From Arenibaculum pallidiluteum (GTDB taxonomy: Bacteria > Pseudomonadota > Alphaproteobacteria > Azospirillales > Azospirillaceae), in assembly GCF_017355985.1 (NCBI RefSeq), contig NZ_JAFIQU010000031.1, positions 1-35,057 of the forward strand: DNA of 35,057 bases, given 5' to 3'. How positions within the stretch are numbered: position 1 is the first letter of the stretch; each line of letters starts with the position of its first letter. Shown in pieces: positions 7,433 to 17,371 of this stretch. A model generated the notes under the pieces. It ran no database searches, was not told where the DNA came from, and saw nothing but the letters and a program-made list of their open reading frames with translations. A program made the translations under genes and the position numbers.

Positions 7433-9523
7433 TCACGCGGCGCGGACGGTCGCGATAAAGCTTGCGACCTCGCGCCGCAGGGTCTCGGCCTCCTTGGACA
7501 GCCCGCCGGCGGCGCCGAGCACTTGGCTGGCAGCCGATCCCGTCTCCGCGGCCGCCTGGTTAACCCCGGAGATGTTGGACGAGACCTCCTGGGTCCCGCG
7601 AGCGGCCTGCTGCACGTTCGCGGAGATGTCCTGAGTCGCCGCCCCCTGCTGCTCGATCGCAGCTGCGATGGCGCCGGCGATCTCGTTCATGCGGGCGATC
7701 GTCTCCTCGATGCCCTCGACCGCGGCCTTCGCCCCGCCGGTCGCCGCCTGGATCTCCTGGACCTTCCCCTGGATCTCCTCGGTCGCCCGGGCCGTCTGGG
7801 TGGCCAGTGCCTTGACCTCGCTGGCCACAACCGCGAAGCCTTTCCCGGCGTCCCCGGCGCGGGCGGCCTCGATCGTCGCGTTCAGCGCCAGCAGGTTCGT
7901 CTGGCCTGCAATTGAGTTGATCAGCTCGACCACCGCGCCGATCTGGCGCGAGGCCTCGACCAGCCCGGAAATTGTTTCGGAAGTGCGCCGAGTCTCCTGC
8001 ACGGCTTGGCTGGCGATCGTGCTCGACGCCGCGACTTGGCGGCCGATCTCCTGGATCGAGGCCGAGAGCTCCTCCGTCGCGGTGGCGACTGTCTGGACAT
8101 TGGCCGAGGCCTGCTCCGAGGCCGAGGCAACGGCCATGGCCTGCCGGCTCGCCTGCTCGGCCGTCGCCGACATGGCCGTCGCCGCCCCCTGCATTTCCGT
8201 CGCCGACGACGCCACCGTTTCGACCACGCCCTTCACGCTCGCCTCGAAGGTGTCCGCGAGCTTCAGCATTGCCGCACGACGCTCAGCCTCGGCACTGGCC
8301 TTCGCCGCCTCATGAGCGGCTGCGAGCCGCTCGTTCTCGATCATGTTGGCCTTGAACACCTGCACCGCATCGGCCATGCGCCCGATCTCGTCCCGCCGCC
8401 CGGCGCCGGGAACGGAGACGGTCTTGTCGCCGGCGGCGAGCCGCCCCATCGCGTCCGTCATTCCGGTGAGGGGCCCGACGATCCGCCGTGCGACGACCCA
8501 GAGGCTGCCCAGCGCCAGGGCCAATCCGACCAGAAGCATGGCCCCGTTCACCATCACTCCCGATGAACTCCGGGCCACGGCTTCCGACGCCTGCGCGCGC
8601 GCCTGCGCGCCGATCGCATCGGCAAGCTTCAGCACGGTGTCGATCGCCGTCGTCGCGCGCGTGACATAGTCCTCTGCCGAGATCCTGTAGCTGCCGGAGA
8701 CGCCGTCGGCGAAGACGGCATCCCTCAGGGTTTCGTATGGACCGAAGTACGCAGCCTCCACACCGGCGATCGCGCTCTTCAGCGCATCCGGGGTGTCGGC
8801 TCGCAGGCCGAGGGCACGCACAGCATCCCAGGCCAGCAACACGTGGCCGCGCGACCGGGAGACGGCGCGGACCTGTCCCAGATCGATCGGCTTTCCGGTG
8901 GCAATGAGCGCGCCGAAGGCCGCGCGTTCCCGTCCGGCGTTCTCGGCCATGTCTGTGACGAGGTGGCGGACCTGCGTGAGGAGCATCAGGTTCGCGTCCG
9001 GGGCGCCGCTCAGGGTCTCGACCGTGAGGCGCAGGTCCTGCGCCTTCTGGATGATGCCTGTGATCGCCGGGGCGAAATTTTTGACAATCTGAGGATCGCG
9101 AGCGGCACCCGGTTTCGCGAGGTTCTCGTCAACTTTCGCGCGGAGTTCGCGGAAGGCCCGGAAGGCGGCTTCCGCCTCGGCCAGCGGCCTTGCGGCCGCG
9201 CTGGCGGCCGGCAGGGCGCGAATCCGGTCCAGTGCGGATGTGAACGCCGGGTCGGCGGCCTCGCGTTGCTTCATGATCTGCGCACGGCGCTCGGCCGCGA
9301 CGGGCTCGGCTCCGTTTAAGGGGGCGTTCGTCAGCCCGCGCTCGACGGCCCACTGGCCTGTGGTCCGGATCAGGAGTTCTGAGGCCTCGTTGACGGCCAG
9401 GAACGTCTCGGCTTCCTGCCGCTCCGCCACCGCCCGCAAAGTTCCGATTCCGCCGCCGATGACGACGAGTGTCGCGAGCGTCGCAACCGTTGTGAACAGC
9501 GTTGCCTTAAGCGTAACGACCAT
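7433..9523 (-). CDS. Methyl-accepting chemotaxis protein
   Basis: 696 residues from ATG 9523, which has a GGGAGAGAG ribosome site; the upstream in-frame codons lack one. A first membrane helix (about 5-27) is followed by a helical periplasmic sensor of some 290 residues, a second membrane helix (about 320-340, [16 protein letters not shown]), a HAMP domain ([20 protein letters not shown]), and a long signalling domain. Its hairpin tip reads [17 protein letters not shown] further upstream and ends with the conserved [20 protein letters not shown] and [15 protein letters not shown]. It would sense a periplasmic signal and control CheA, or act as a non-chemotaxis receptor. No che genes are in the window, so it is an orphan receptor. 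The sensor resembles the helical NIT/4HB type but the ligand is unknown. Confidence 0.95.
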   Translation of the reverse strand: MVVTLKATLFTTVATLATLVVIGGGIGTLRAVAERQEAETFLAVNEASELLIRTTGQWAVERGLTNAPLNGAEPVAAERRAQIMKQREAADPAFTSALDRIRALPAASAAARPLAEAEAAFRAFRELRAKVDENLAKPGAARDPQIVKNFAPAITGIIQKAQDLRLTVETLSGAPDANLMLLTQVRHLVTDMAENAGRERAAFGALIATGKPIDLGQVRAVSRSRGHVLLAWDAVRALGLRADTPDALKSAIAGVEAAYFGPYETLRDAVFADGVSGSYRISAEDYVTRATTAIDTVLKLADAIGAQARAQASEAVARSSSGVMVNGAMLLVGLALALGSLWVVARRIVGPLTGMTDAMGRLAAGDKTVSVPGAGRRDEIGRMADAVQVFKANMIENERLAAAHEAAKASAEAERRAAMLKLADTFEASVKGVVETVASSATEMQGAATAMSATAEQASRQAMAVASASEQASANVQTVATATEELSASIQEIGRQVAASSTIASQAVQETRRTSETISGLVEASRQIGAVVELINSIAGQTNLLALNATIEAARAGDAGKGFAVVASEVKALATQTARATEEIQGKVQEIQAATGGAKAAVEGIEETIARMNEIAGAIAAAIEQQGAATQDISANVQQAARGTQEVSSNISGVNQAAAETGSAASQVLGAAGGLSKEAETLRREVASFIATVRAA

Positions 9524-9827
9524 GATGCTGGACTCTCTCCCCCAGGTGCGCTCGAAACCCGATCCCGCGCATGGAACCGTCTGGCGCATCGCTACTTATG
9601 CGGTTCGAACCTTACTGCGTGATTAAGGACCGGGCAGTTTGGTTGCGCATTGTGCACATGCGCTGGGTGCGTGGCAGTAAGCGGAAATCGGGTGCGGCAC
9701 TCCTGGGCGACTCTGAAAGGCCTTGCGGTTCGGGGCCGGAGGCGACACCTCTTAGCCGCCTGCCTAACCATCAATCGACCGAGCCCCCGCGTTTTGGGCG
9801 GATCCGGCGCCGGGACCGCCTTATTAG
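9524..9827. other. Intergenic region upstream of two divergent genes
   Basis: About 300 bases between the chemotaxis receptor (leftward) and the broken kinase gene (rightward). It should hold the receptor promoter and the lost 5' end of the kinase. I see no convincing promoter boxes, repeat or coding segment. Confidence 0.4.
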
Positions 9828-10885
9828 CCGTCCGACACGCCGCGCGAGCCCGCCTTCGACACCCTGGCCGATCTCGCGGCACGCGTCTGCCGCACGCCGA
9901 TCGCCGTGGTCAACTTGATCGAAAGCCGCCGCCAATGGTTCAAGGCCGAGGTCGGCCTGGGCGTGCGCGAGACCCCGCTTAACGTCTCCATCTGTCGGCA
10001 CTTCCTGCTCCGACCCGGTATCACCGTCGTTCCCGACACCTTGCAGGACGAGCGGCTGTGCTCTAATCCTCTGGTCGCGGCCGCCGATGGTCTGCGCTTC
10101 TATGCCGGCTGCTTGCTGCAGACCGCCGGCGGGCACGCGCTCGGGACGTTGTGCGTGCTCGATCGGCGGCCCCGCGACCTGGACGAGGACCAGCGCTTCG
10201 CGCTCCAGACACTGGCGGAGCAGGTCATGGCCCAGCTCGATCTGCGCCTCGCGCTTCGGCAGAAGAGTCGCCTCCTGGAGCACCAGGATCTTCTCCTCAA
10301 GGAGGTCAACCACCGCACCAAGAACAGCCTCCAGCTCATCGGGAGCATCATCACCCTCCAGCTCGGCTCCGTAGACGATCAGCTGGCCCGCGCAGCCCTG
10401 CTGAGCACGAGCAGCCGCATCCGCAGCATCGCCGCCGTGCACGAACGCCTTTATCGGGGGGGTCGGGTCGACGCCGTGGAACTCGGCACGTTGCTGCAGA
10501 CTCTCGTCGCGGGGCTCGATCCTGCCCGACGGGATGTCTCGCTCAGCGTGGAGGTGGCTCCGGTGGCTACGCCCCCGATGTCGCGGTGCCGCTGGCGCTG
10601 ATCGCCAACGAACTCGTCACGAACGCGCTGAAGTACGCCTATCCGGACCGGGCGGGAGGACCGGTGAGGATCGTCCTCGGCCGAACCGGGGATCGGATCG
10701 AGCTGGTCGTGCGCGACCGCGGCCAGGGCCTGCCCGCGGACTTTGCCGCGCGACAAAGCCGTTCCCTCGGAATGCGCATCATCCTGTCATTGCCGGAGCA
10801 GATCGGTGCCGAAGTTTGGATCGGCAATGCCGGCCCCGGAACGGAATGCCGTGTGGTCCTCCACGCGGGGACCGGTGGCGCCTGA
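9828..10885 (+). pseudogene. GAF-HWE/HisKA_2 histidine kinase, 5'-truncated and frameshifted
   Basis: Two frames together make one kinase. Frame 1 (after TAG 9825-9827 to about 10570) encodes DTPREPAFDTLADLAARVC, the usual start of a GAF sensor, then QWFKAEVGL, GTLCVLDRRP and the DHp motif LLLKEVNHRTKNSLQLI. Frame 2 (about 10570-10885) continues with VAVPLALIANELVTNALKYA (N box), VVRDRGQGLP and the last ATPase strands. The switch lies near 10565-10575, where VEVAPVA should run into APDVAVPLAL; one missing or extra base explains it. The N-terminus also lacks a start: a stop lies just 5' of DTPREPAF, and GTG 9906 is internal to the GAF domain. Two independent lesions argue for real decay rather than a sequencing error. 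The neighbouring receiver at 11432 may have been its partner. Confidence 0.82.
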
Positions 10886-11431
10886 TGTCCATGGTCCGCG
10901 GGCCGATCCCGTCCGGGCGTCCCGGGGACCACGGCTGAAGGCGGAGCGAATCGCTCTTGGCGGGCACAGGTCAGTTGTCGCCGGGCCGAACGGCCGTGTG
11001 ACGAAGGGTGCCTCCGGTCTAATCTCTCCTTGCCGAACACGACTCTCACGCCAAGGCCGTCACCCGTACGCACCAGAACGTGTCGCCCGCTCGATTCCTT
11101 CTAGCCGCGTTGCAGCGGCGGCACCCCTGCTTAGTGCTGCCGCTCACCGCCGCAGTTGCCACGGTGGCCATCCGCTCCGCCATGAAACGATGGCGCCGCG
11201 GGCTACGCGGATCATCGCCGGGATCGTGATCCACGCAGCAAGAACGGTCACCAGGATGCTTGCCCAGATTTGCCGGCGCTTCCCATGACCGGCCGAACCG
11301 ACGGATCCCGTGACTGTACCGGATCGGTACTTGCGTTCCCGGCCGGGGTGACGAACGTCCCGGAACGCTGTTCTTCGCACCGGGCCGGCATCGCTGAATG
11401 CTGACATTACCAGGGCCAGGGGAATGCAGGC
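10886..11431. other. Intergenic stretch without a recognisable gene
   Basis: About 545 bases between the broken kinase and the receiver gene. A minus-strand stretch around 11144-11285 would encode a short hydrophobic helix (WASILVTVLAAWITIPAMI), but it has no start codon with a ribosome site, so it is not called. Nothing else is seen. Confidence 0.45.
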
Positions 11432-11842
11432 ATGCTCAAGGTTGTCGTCGCCGAGGACGAGGCGCTGATCGCGCTCGACATCCAGGAGACGCTCGAGGCG
11501 GTGCTGGTTGAGGTCTGCGCGACTACGGACACGGCACCGGACGCTGTGCGGCTCGTCGAAGAACTGCGGCCAGACCTGGTCTTGATGGACGCCGATCTGG
11601 CGCACGGGACGGACGGTGTTGCAGCGGCCCGCGAGATCCGGGACCGCTGGGGGATCCCCGTCATCCTGCTCAGTGGTCGGGTCGGCCGGCGCGAGGCGGA
11701 GCAGGCCGGCGCCATCGGCTGGCTCCCCAAGCCCTTCACGCCCGCTGCCCTGATGCGCCTGCTCCAGGACATCGTGGCCCACCGCGGAACCGGCCTCGGA
11801 GACGCGGCGTCTATCATGCCAGCTGCCCGCGCCCGCCGGTAG
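11432..11842 (+). CDS. Stand-alone response regulator receiver protein
   Basis: 136 residues forming one receiver domain: acidic VAEDEALIALDI (Glu-Asp-Glu cluster), the phospho-acceptor Asp of LVLMDADLAHGTDG, Ser of ILLSGR in the Thr/Ser position, and Lys of LPKPFTP. There is no output domain, so it would act by protein contact, as CheY- or phosphorelay-type partners of HWE kinases do. The sequence (EALIALDIQETLE, AAREIRDRWGIPVILL) is typical of single-domain regulators encoded beside HWE kinases. The nearest upstream gene is exactly such a kinase but broken, so this regulator may be orphaned or served by the intact kinase at 12580-15291. ATG at 11432 has a GGGGAA-like site 10 bases upstream. 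Confidence 0.92.
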   Translation: MLKVVVAEDEALIALDIQETLEAVLVEVCATTDTAPDAVRLVEELRPDLVLMDADLAHGTDGVAAAREIRDRWGIPVILLSGRVGRREAEQAGAIGWLPKPFTPAALMRLLQDIVAHRGTGLGDAASIMPAARARR

Positions 11843-11914
11843 TTCGCACCGCCCACTGCAGATTGCGCGTACGTGTAGTGTGGATCGAATCTGCGTCGTG
11901 GTGGCTGTGGGGAG

Positions 11915-12100
11915 ATGCGCGCCTTAAGACCTGGCAGCCTGGTGCAGCTCGGATGCGCGAAGGGACTGGTCGTCGGCCGCGTCCTGGAGGCAGCACCTTC
12001 TTACGACGTGATGCTCACGGACGGCAGGGTCGCGGAGCGCGTTGACGCCGCGGATCTGAGACCTTGGCCCGACACCGAATGCGGGGGTAGGCACTTCTGA
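11915..12100 (+). CDS. Small SH3-like hypothetical protein
   Basis: 61 residues, MRALRPGSLVQLGCAKGL at the start, then VVGRVLE and YDVMLTDGRVAERVDAADL, with a pattern of short beta strands. It resembles the small DUF2158/YodC-like SH3 proteins (RPGDxVxL ... G) but the similarity is weak. A purine stretch GGGGAG abuts the ATG directly, which is closer than a normal ribosome site, so the start is not well supported. It may be a real small gene or chance. Confidence 0.4.
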   Translation: MRALRPGSLVQLGCAKGLVVGRVLEAAPSYDVMLTDGRVAERVDAADLRPWPDTECGGRHF

Positions 12101-12216
12101 AAGCGGGGTGGGCCGTGGCGCACTTCCGGAGTGGACCTGAGCTCTTCCGGTGTCGATCCGAAGCAGCTCCGGCGCCTTCCGCCCCACAAGCGCATAAAGC
12201 TCAGGTGTTGGATGCG

Positions 12217-12354
12217 CTACTGCGCAGTAGTGCCGGCAACCAGCACCACGGTGAAGGTGACGCAGGTGCCGCTAGAATGGGATCGGACCTCCAACTCACC
12301 CCCGAGCTGCGCGACCAGGGACTGCGTCAGGCGCGATCCAAGCCAGCTTTTAGT
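12217..12354 (-). pseudogene. C-terminal remnant of a histidine kinase ATPase domain
   Basis: On the minus strand, about 45 codons ending in TAG at 12217-12219 read TKSWLGSRLTQSLVAQLGGE, then LEVRSHSSGTCVTFTVVLV. This is the last helix and strands of an HWE/HisKA_2 HATPase domain; the usual pattern is GLGxxLVxxLVxQLGGxxE then GTxVxxxF. The sequence upstream in this frame (12355 onward) no longer resembles a kinase and has no usable start. It is therefore a short relic, oriented opposite to the intact kinase that begins at 12580. Together with the broken gene at 9828-10885 it shows that several such kinases were duplicated and lost here. Confidence 0.6.
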
Positions 12355-12579
12355 CCGAGGTGGAAATCGTCACACACGCGGCCGGACCGGCACCCTCAAA
12401 AGAGAAAAGCAGAGAAGACTCGCCGAGTATCCCTTGCGGGCTAGATCTTGTCGGATAGCCATCGTAACAGCGGTCGCCTCGTTCCTCTGAGCTCGCGATT
12501 TAATCGAAGCTTCTGATATAATCGAAGCTTCTCCTTTTGATTCGACGAGCATACGGGCGGCTTGGAGGTGTCACCTGGT

Positions 12580-15291
12580 ATGCCGATAGATTTCGAAGGC
12601 GACGAAAGCCGGACGGCTGCTCGGCGGAGGCTCTCCGGACTTCTTCGGCACTGCATTTCGGAGGAGATGCCGAACTCCGCATTCGATCGCCTGGTCACCT
12701 TGGCTGCGAAGCTGCTCGGAGCCTCAAAAGCATTCATCTCCCTCATAGATGAGAGCCAGCATTGGTTCATATGCAGCTACGGGGCGGGACCTCCCACTGT
12801 CGAAGCGATCCGCGCATCCTCCTTCTGCGCCCACGTCATTGAGACCCGCAGGGCGCTCGTCGTCTCCGATGCGCGAGAGGATCGGCGGTTCCAGGCCTCG
12901 CCCCTTGTCGGGAGAGAGCCATACATCCGGTTCTACGCGGGCGTTCCACTCATGATGCCCGAAGGCTACGCCATTGGGATCATCGGTGTCATGGATCCGG
13001 AGCCTCGTCCAAGCGTCCATTCTGGCGAAATAGCATTGCTCGAGGACGTTGCCGAGGCAGCGACTGCCGTGCTCGCGAATCATCTCAGGTCCGTCGAGGC
13101 TCTCCTGCGCAAAGAGGACGAGGTCAGGGAAAGTCGTGACCAGTTGCGTATGGCGATCGCCGCGGCCGATCTCGGGACATGGAGTGCTGATCCACGCGAC
13201 GGCTCCATTGTCTTGTCCGATCGCGCCATGAGGATGCTGGGATTTCAGGCGGGCCAAACAGTCTCTTCGGCGAGCATTCTCCGACGCGTGCATCCCGGAG
13301 ACAGGGATCATGTTACTCAGGCCCTTGGGCGAACATTCGACCCGTCCGGGGATGGCCAGTACAACTTGGCCTACCGAACCATTCATCCCGACGGTCGCGT
13401 ACGCTGGGTTTCAGCCTATGGCCGGGCGCAGTTCGAGGGCACCGGGGAAAAGCGTCGCGCCATCCGATTCTCGGGGGCAATGGCGGACGTAACTGATCGC
13501 GAGGAACGGGCGCAATTCCTTCAAGGTGTCATGGATAGCCTGATCGCCTTCGTTGCCGTCCTTACGCCAGAAGGGACAGTCACCTATGCAAACCGACTCT
13601 GCTTCGAGATTTCCGGTTTCGCACCGGACCTAGCGATCGGGCGACACTTCGCCGACAGCCCATGGTTCTCCTATGACTCTGCGGTCTCCTCGCGCATCCG
13701 GGAAGCGGTGGCGCAAGCGCGTGCCGGCAAGACCGCACGTTTCGATATCAAGGCAAAGCTCGCGGGTGGGGAACTTCTCGACATCGAGTTTGCAATCGGG
13801 CCGATTTTCGGGGAACTAGAGGGGTTGCTAGTGGCCTCGGCCGTCGACATTTCCGAACGTGCGCGATACGAAGCGGCGCTGCGCGAGAGCGAAGAGCGCT
13901 TCCGCAATATGGCGGAGAATGCGCCGGTCGTCGTCTGGGTAACCGAGAGCGACAAATCCTGCTCTTATCTCAACCGGCAATGGACCGAGATTACAGGCCA
14001 GTCCATCGAGGATGCGCTCGGAATGGGTTGGTTAGAGCGCGTGCATCCTGACGACCGCATCCGCGTGGATGCCAGGGTCACCGATGCCAACGCAAAGGGT
14101 ATTCCCTTCCGGCTCGACTACCGTCTAAAGCGCGCCGATGGAAGCTACGCCTGGGCCATTGACTCTGGGGCGCCGCGGATCGGGCCAAACGGCGAGCAAC
14201 TTGGCTACATTGGGTCGGTCATCGACATCTCCGAGAGAAAGGCTGCTGAGGAGGCGCTGGAGGCGAACGAGGAGCGCCTCCGCGTCATGACCGACACCAT
14301 GTCGGCGTTAGTCTGGGTCAGCGACAAAGATGGGAAGGCGATCGGATTCAACGATCGATGGTACGTATTCACCGGACTGACGCTGGAGCAGTCGCTTGGG
14401 GGCGGGTGGATGGAGGTCGTATATCCAGACGACCTTCAACGGGTGCAAGCGGCATGGAGCGATGCGCTGGCCGGGGGGAAAGCATATGAAATGGAACTCC
14501 GGTACCGCCGCCACGATGGCACCTACCGTTGGTTCCTGGTCCGTGCTGAACCGGTCCTCAATGCCGTTGGGATGATCCTTGAGTGGATCGGAACCAGTAC
14601 GGACGTCCACGAGCTGCGAACGACCCACGAGGCGCTGCAACGCGCGTTCGCCGAGAAAGACTTGCTGCTCCGGGAGGTGCACCACCGGGTCAAGAACAAC
14701 CTGCAGGCCATTTGGGCTCTAATCCAGCTTGAAGCCATCCGGCTCAAGGATATTCCGGAGGGGCGGGATCGCCTGGAGGCGATTGGCGAACGCCTCGACG
14801 CCATGGGCCGCCTGCACCGCCATATCTACCAGTCCGCGGACCTGACGCGGGTGGCGTTGCAACCTTATCTTAAGCAGCTTGCGCTCGGACTTGTGGATCT
14901 GCACGGCCAAGTCGGCCGCGTCTCGACGGAGATTGCAGCGGAGCCGCTTGAGTGCGGGATAGACACGGCGTTTCCGTTAGGCCTCATTGCAAACGAAGTG
15001 ATCACGAACAGTCTCAAACACGCATTTCCGGGGAATCGCCTAGGCAAAATCCGATTGAGCCTTTGGCGGACTCCGAGCGACAACGTCGAACTGATCGTGA
15101 CTGATGATGGTATCGGTCTGCCATCGGACATCCAGTCCGTAGAGGCCTCCATGACCACTGGCATAGTCCTAATTCAATCCTTGGCCAGTCAGTTGGATGC
15201 GGAGTGGTCCATGGAAACTGGGGAGGGAACCACCTTTCGGCTGGTCATGCACAGAGCTCCTTTCCACGCCACCTCGGCAATCTCAGATTGA
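12580..15291 (+). CDS. GAF-PAS(4)-HisKA_2/HATPase sensor histidine kinase
   Basis: 903 residues from ATG 12580 (GGAGGTG about 11 bases upstream; TTG 12562 would add six residues). A GAF domain (about 25-165) is followed by four PAS domains starting near DQLRMAIAAADLGTW, FLQGVMDSLIAFVAV, ESEERFRNMAENAPVVVW and NEERLRVMTDTMSALVW. The second to fourth have the C-terminal PAC signature with DISERA, DISERKAAEEA and TDVHELR. The DHp segment is LLLREVHHRVKNNLQAI (His about 702), then the ATPase domain with GLIANEVITNSLKHAFP and VTDDGIGLP. There are no membrane helices, so it is a cytosolic multi-sensor kinase, probably for light, redox or small ligands. No LOV Cys motif (NCRFLQ) is seen. The base composition seems slightly less GC-rich than its neighbours. 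A likely partner is a single receiver such as the one at 11432. Confidence 0.95.
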   Translation: MPIDFEGDESRTAARRRLSGLLRHCISEEMPNSAFDRLVTLAAKLLGASKAFISLIDESQHWFICSYGAGPPTVEAIRASSFCAHVIETRRALVVSDAREDRRFQASPLVGREPYIRFYAGVPLMMPEGYAIGIIGVMDPEPRPSVHSGEIALLEDVAEAATAVLANHLRSVEALLRKEDEVRESRDQLRMAIAAADLGTWSADPRDGSIVLSDRAMRMLGFQAGQTVSSASILRRVHPGDRDHVTQALGRTFDPSGDGQYNLAYRTIHPDGRVRWVSAYGRAQFEGTGEKRRAIRFSGAMADVTDREERAQFLQGVMDSLIAFVAVLTPEGTVTYANRLCFEISGFAPDLAIGRHFADSPWFSYDSAVSSRIREAVAQARAGKTARFDIKAKLAGGELLDIEFAIGPIFGELEGLLVASAVDISERARYEAALRESEERFRNMAENAPVVVWVTESDKSCSYLNRQWTEITGQSIEDALGMGWLERVHPDDRIRVDARVTDANAKGIPFRLDYRLKRADGSYAWAIDSGAPRIGPNGEQLGYIGSVIDISERKAAEEALEANEERLRVMTDTMSALVWVSDKDGKAIGFNDRWYVFTGLTLEQSLGGGWMEVVYPDDLQRVQAAWSDALAGGKAYEMELRYRRHDGTYRWFLVRAEPVLNAVGMILEWIGTSTDVHELRTTHEALQRAFAEKDLLLREVHHRVKNNLQAIWALIQLEAIRLKDIPEGRDRLEAIGERLDAMGRLHRHIYQSADLTRVALQPYLKQLALGLVDLHGQVGRVSTEIAAEPLECGIDTAFPLGLIANEVITNSLKHAFPGNRLGKIRLSLWRTPSDNVELIVTDDGIGLPSDIQSVEASMTTGIVLIQSLASQLDAEWSMETGEGTTFRLVMHRAPFHATSAISD

Positions 15292-15492
15292 GTGTGCGGC
15301 GTCGGGGGCAGCAGCTGCGGCACAGCGCATGGGCATCCATCGATGGACCGGTCCGACTGGGTCCTGGTTCGCGATGCGCGGATCAGGACCATCCTGGCAA
15401 GCCGGTGGGCGCTCCCGTCCCTGGCGCCTCAGGACGGGGCGGCCGCAGAACACTGCAGGCGTGAGAAAGGCTCGTCAAACCCTGCTGCGCAT

Positions 15493-15681
15493 CTACCCAC
15501 GGCCCCCGCGGACACGCACCGGCACGGGGCTTTCTGTCTCAACAGAGGCCGGGCCGCTGGCATCCGCCTTCAGCACGGTTACGATTACGTCCAGCCGCGC
15601 CTGAGTCCGCACGAGTTGCGCAACAAGCTTGACTGCGAGCTTGTATAGGGCCTCCCGTGAGGCGTCTTCGGTCTCGATCAT
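15493..15681 (-). CDS. Small hypothetical protein
   Basis: 62 residues starting MIETEDASREALYKLAVKLV and continuing AQLVRTQARLDVIVTVLKAD; the first 45 form a plausible amphipathic helix pair. The C-terminal tail is short and basic. A GAGGTGG ribosome-site-like sequence lies about 9 bases before the ATG. I do not recognise a family. Its predicted helical character and ribosome site favour a real gene, but its length means it could be chance. Confidence 0.38.
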   Translation of the reverse strand: MIETEDASREALYKLAVKLVAQLVRTQARLDVIVTVLKADASGPASVETESPVPVRVRGGRG

Positions 15682-16277
15682 GACGCGGTACCACCTCGCA
15701 GGAAGGGGCCCCCGGTCGCGTGCCGATCCGGGGCGCAGTGCAGCGCTGTTCTAGATGTACGAGGAACGCCAGGAATACCCTCTCTAGGCAGAAAACGAGG
15801 ATGGGACAAAATGCCCTCGAGTCACTTTAAAATTCCGAACAGCCGAATATAGCAGCGACGTTAGGTGTAATAGCCGAAGCTAGCTTGTGATCCGAGTCAC
15901 CGATGACCTATATTCTTCGTACATATATATGATGGAGCCTTTCGGTCAGGGTGCGGCTTGGAGCGTCCGCATACTCGGAAAGCCGTGCGATCGTTGAGGC
16001 GGCTGAATTCATCGACAGCTGTCGATCTTTTCCCATTTCCGGCTCAGAATTGGGAAGACGATGCTTATCTCCCGGCTATACCGCCGGCTCGCCGACGACC
16101 TCACGAGTGAAAGCATAGGCTCTGGTATCGAACTCGCTGCTGATGGACTCTGGTGCGGCGAGAACGCTGCGCTGGCTCACACCACGTCGGGCACGCCAGG
16201 CCTGCAAAGCTCATGCGAGGTGTCATCCATGTGGCGGGAGGGTTAGTGTCACTGGATGAAACACTGGGAACACGCAC
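15682..16277. other. Intergenic region, locally AT-rich, no gene seen
   Basis: About 600 bases between a small leftward gene and the end of the ABC operon. It contains an AT-rich segment near 15905-15935 (ACATATATATGATGG) unusual for this window and a perfect palindrome at 16011-16026. Short frames such as 16061-16246 have no support. Confidence 0.5.
16011..16026. repeat. 16-bp perfect palindrome
   Basis: ATCGACAGCTGTCGAT reads the same on both strands. It lies in DNA with no assigned gene, about 80 bases downstream of an AT-rich stretch. It could be a binding site for a dimeric regulator; one such palindrome is not far above chance in 35 kb. Confidence 0.4.
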
Positions 16278-16305
16278 GATGCGGACACGATGTCGTGCCC
16301 GCATC
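16278..16305 (-). terminator. Candidate terminator of the Gld-type ABC operon
   Basis: The two arms GATGCGGGCACGA and TCGTGTCCGCATC (minus strand) pair over 13 positions with one G-U and a 2-base loop. The hairpin begins about 50 bases beyond the DUF4340 gene stop. The T-run after it is weak (GTGTT). Confidence 0.5.
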
Positions 16306-16353
16306 CTCGCCAATTCACACGATTTTCCGTCGGCGCAGGTAGGGAAATCCACC

Positions 16354-17352
16354 TCAGGAATTGGGAAGATTGAGCTTCTCGGGTGTGGTCATCAGCAGAT
16401 CGGCCTTCCAGCGTGGCAGCCTGAAGGCGAAGCCCGAGGTCCGCTTCGCGATCGCCGCGGCGGCATCCTGCCCCGCCGGCTCGCTCGCCTCGGCTGCCAC
16501 GGTCACCCAGCCCTCGCCGTCGGATCCGGCCGGGGTCAGGCGCAGCCGCACGCCTTCCGCGGTTTCCAGCACGGCGCCGCGGACCGTCGCATCGGCCGGC
16601 TGGCCGGCCGGGCGCACATCGTCGATGCTCAACCGCTCAACCAGCGCGAAGAGCCGGTCGGCCTCACTCTCATTGACGGCCGAGCCGTCGGCCAGGCGAG
16701 GTTTACCCTCGGGTCCGCGCACCAGCGCGATGCCTGCGGCCTGGCCGCCCTCGATCGTGACCCTTGCCACCTGCTGCGCCGGGATATCGAGGATCTGCCG
16801 ATCCGTCCAGGCTACGGCCTCCGCCGGCAGCGGGGCTTTCCCCTCGACGAGCCACGCCTTGGTCGAGCCCGCCTCGCGGATGTAGAGGCCGCCGGTGCCG
16901 CTCGCCGTGTAGTCGGCGCGGCCGAGCACGATATCTGCCACGACGGAGCCGTCGGCCCGTTCGAGCCGCACGCCGCGGCCCTTGGCTTCCGCCCCGGTGG
17001 GATCCTGCAGGTCGAGCCGGGCTAACCGGTCGACGCGGTCGGTCTTGCCCTCGAGGACGGTGAGCCGGGCCAGGCCGCCCACGAGCTCGCGCACGACGTC
17101 CAGACGGACCGGATAGTTCCCCTTGTCGGCCAGCACCCAGCCTTCGGGCGTGCGCTGGAGCGTGTATGTGGCGCCGCCCGCGGTCACCGTGATGCGGCCG
17201 ACCTCGTTCGCCGCGCGTGCGAGCGCGGGCAGGAAGCGCTCGCCCGAGCGCTCCTCGGGAGTGTTCGGAGCCTGCGTCGCGACTGCCCATGCCGCCGTCG
17301 CAACCGCGATCACGGTCGCGACCACCAGGGCTGCCAGGGATCTTGGTGTCAT
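16354..17352 (-). CDS. DUF4340 domain protein, last gene of Gld-type ABC operon
   Basis: 332 residues from ATG 17352, chosen because GGGAGG lies 8 bases upstream and the frame above it is basic junk overlapping the previous gene. One N-terminal membrane helix (SLAALVVATVIAVATAAWAV) anchors a large domain outside the cytosol. The body has the DUF4340 pattern of two repeated beta-rich units: VGRITVTAGGATYTLQR, a WVLADKGNYPV segment, DLQDPTGAEAKG, YIREAGSTKAWLV, and a second VARVTIEGG unit. In many bacteria such proteins are encoded directly after GldG-like proteins, as here, 19 bases downstream. Their role is unknown; a passive partner of the transporter in the envelope is likely. Confidence 0.85.
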   Translation of the reverse strand: MTPRSLAALVVATVIAVATAAWAVATQAPNTPEERSGERFLPALARAANEVGRITVTAGGATYTLQRTPEGWVLADKGNYPVRLDVVRELVGGLARLTVLEGKTDRVDRLARLDLQDPTGAEAKGRGVRLERADGSVVADIVLGRADYTASGTGGLYIREAGSTKAWLVEGKAPLPAEAVAWTDRQILDIPAQQVARVTIEGGQAAGIALVRGPEGKPRLADGSAVNESEADRLFALVERLSIDDVRPAGQPADATVRGAVLETAEGVRLRLTPAGSDGEGWVTVAAEASEPAGQDAAAAIAKRTSGFAFRLPRWKADLLMTTPEKLNLPNS

Positions 17353-17371
17353 CTCGGTTGCCTCCCTGCCG

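Noticed and set aside
16047..16369. 12-base repeat GAATTGGGAAGA at 16047 and 16358
   Set aside because: Repeats of this length are expected by chance several times in the window; one copy is inside the DUF4340 gene.
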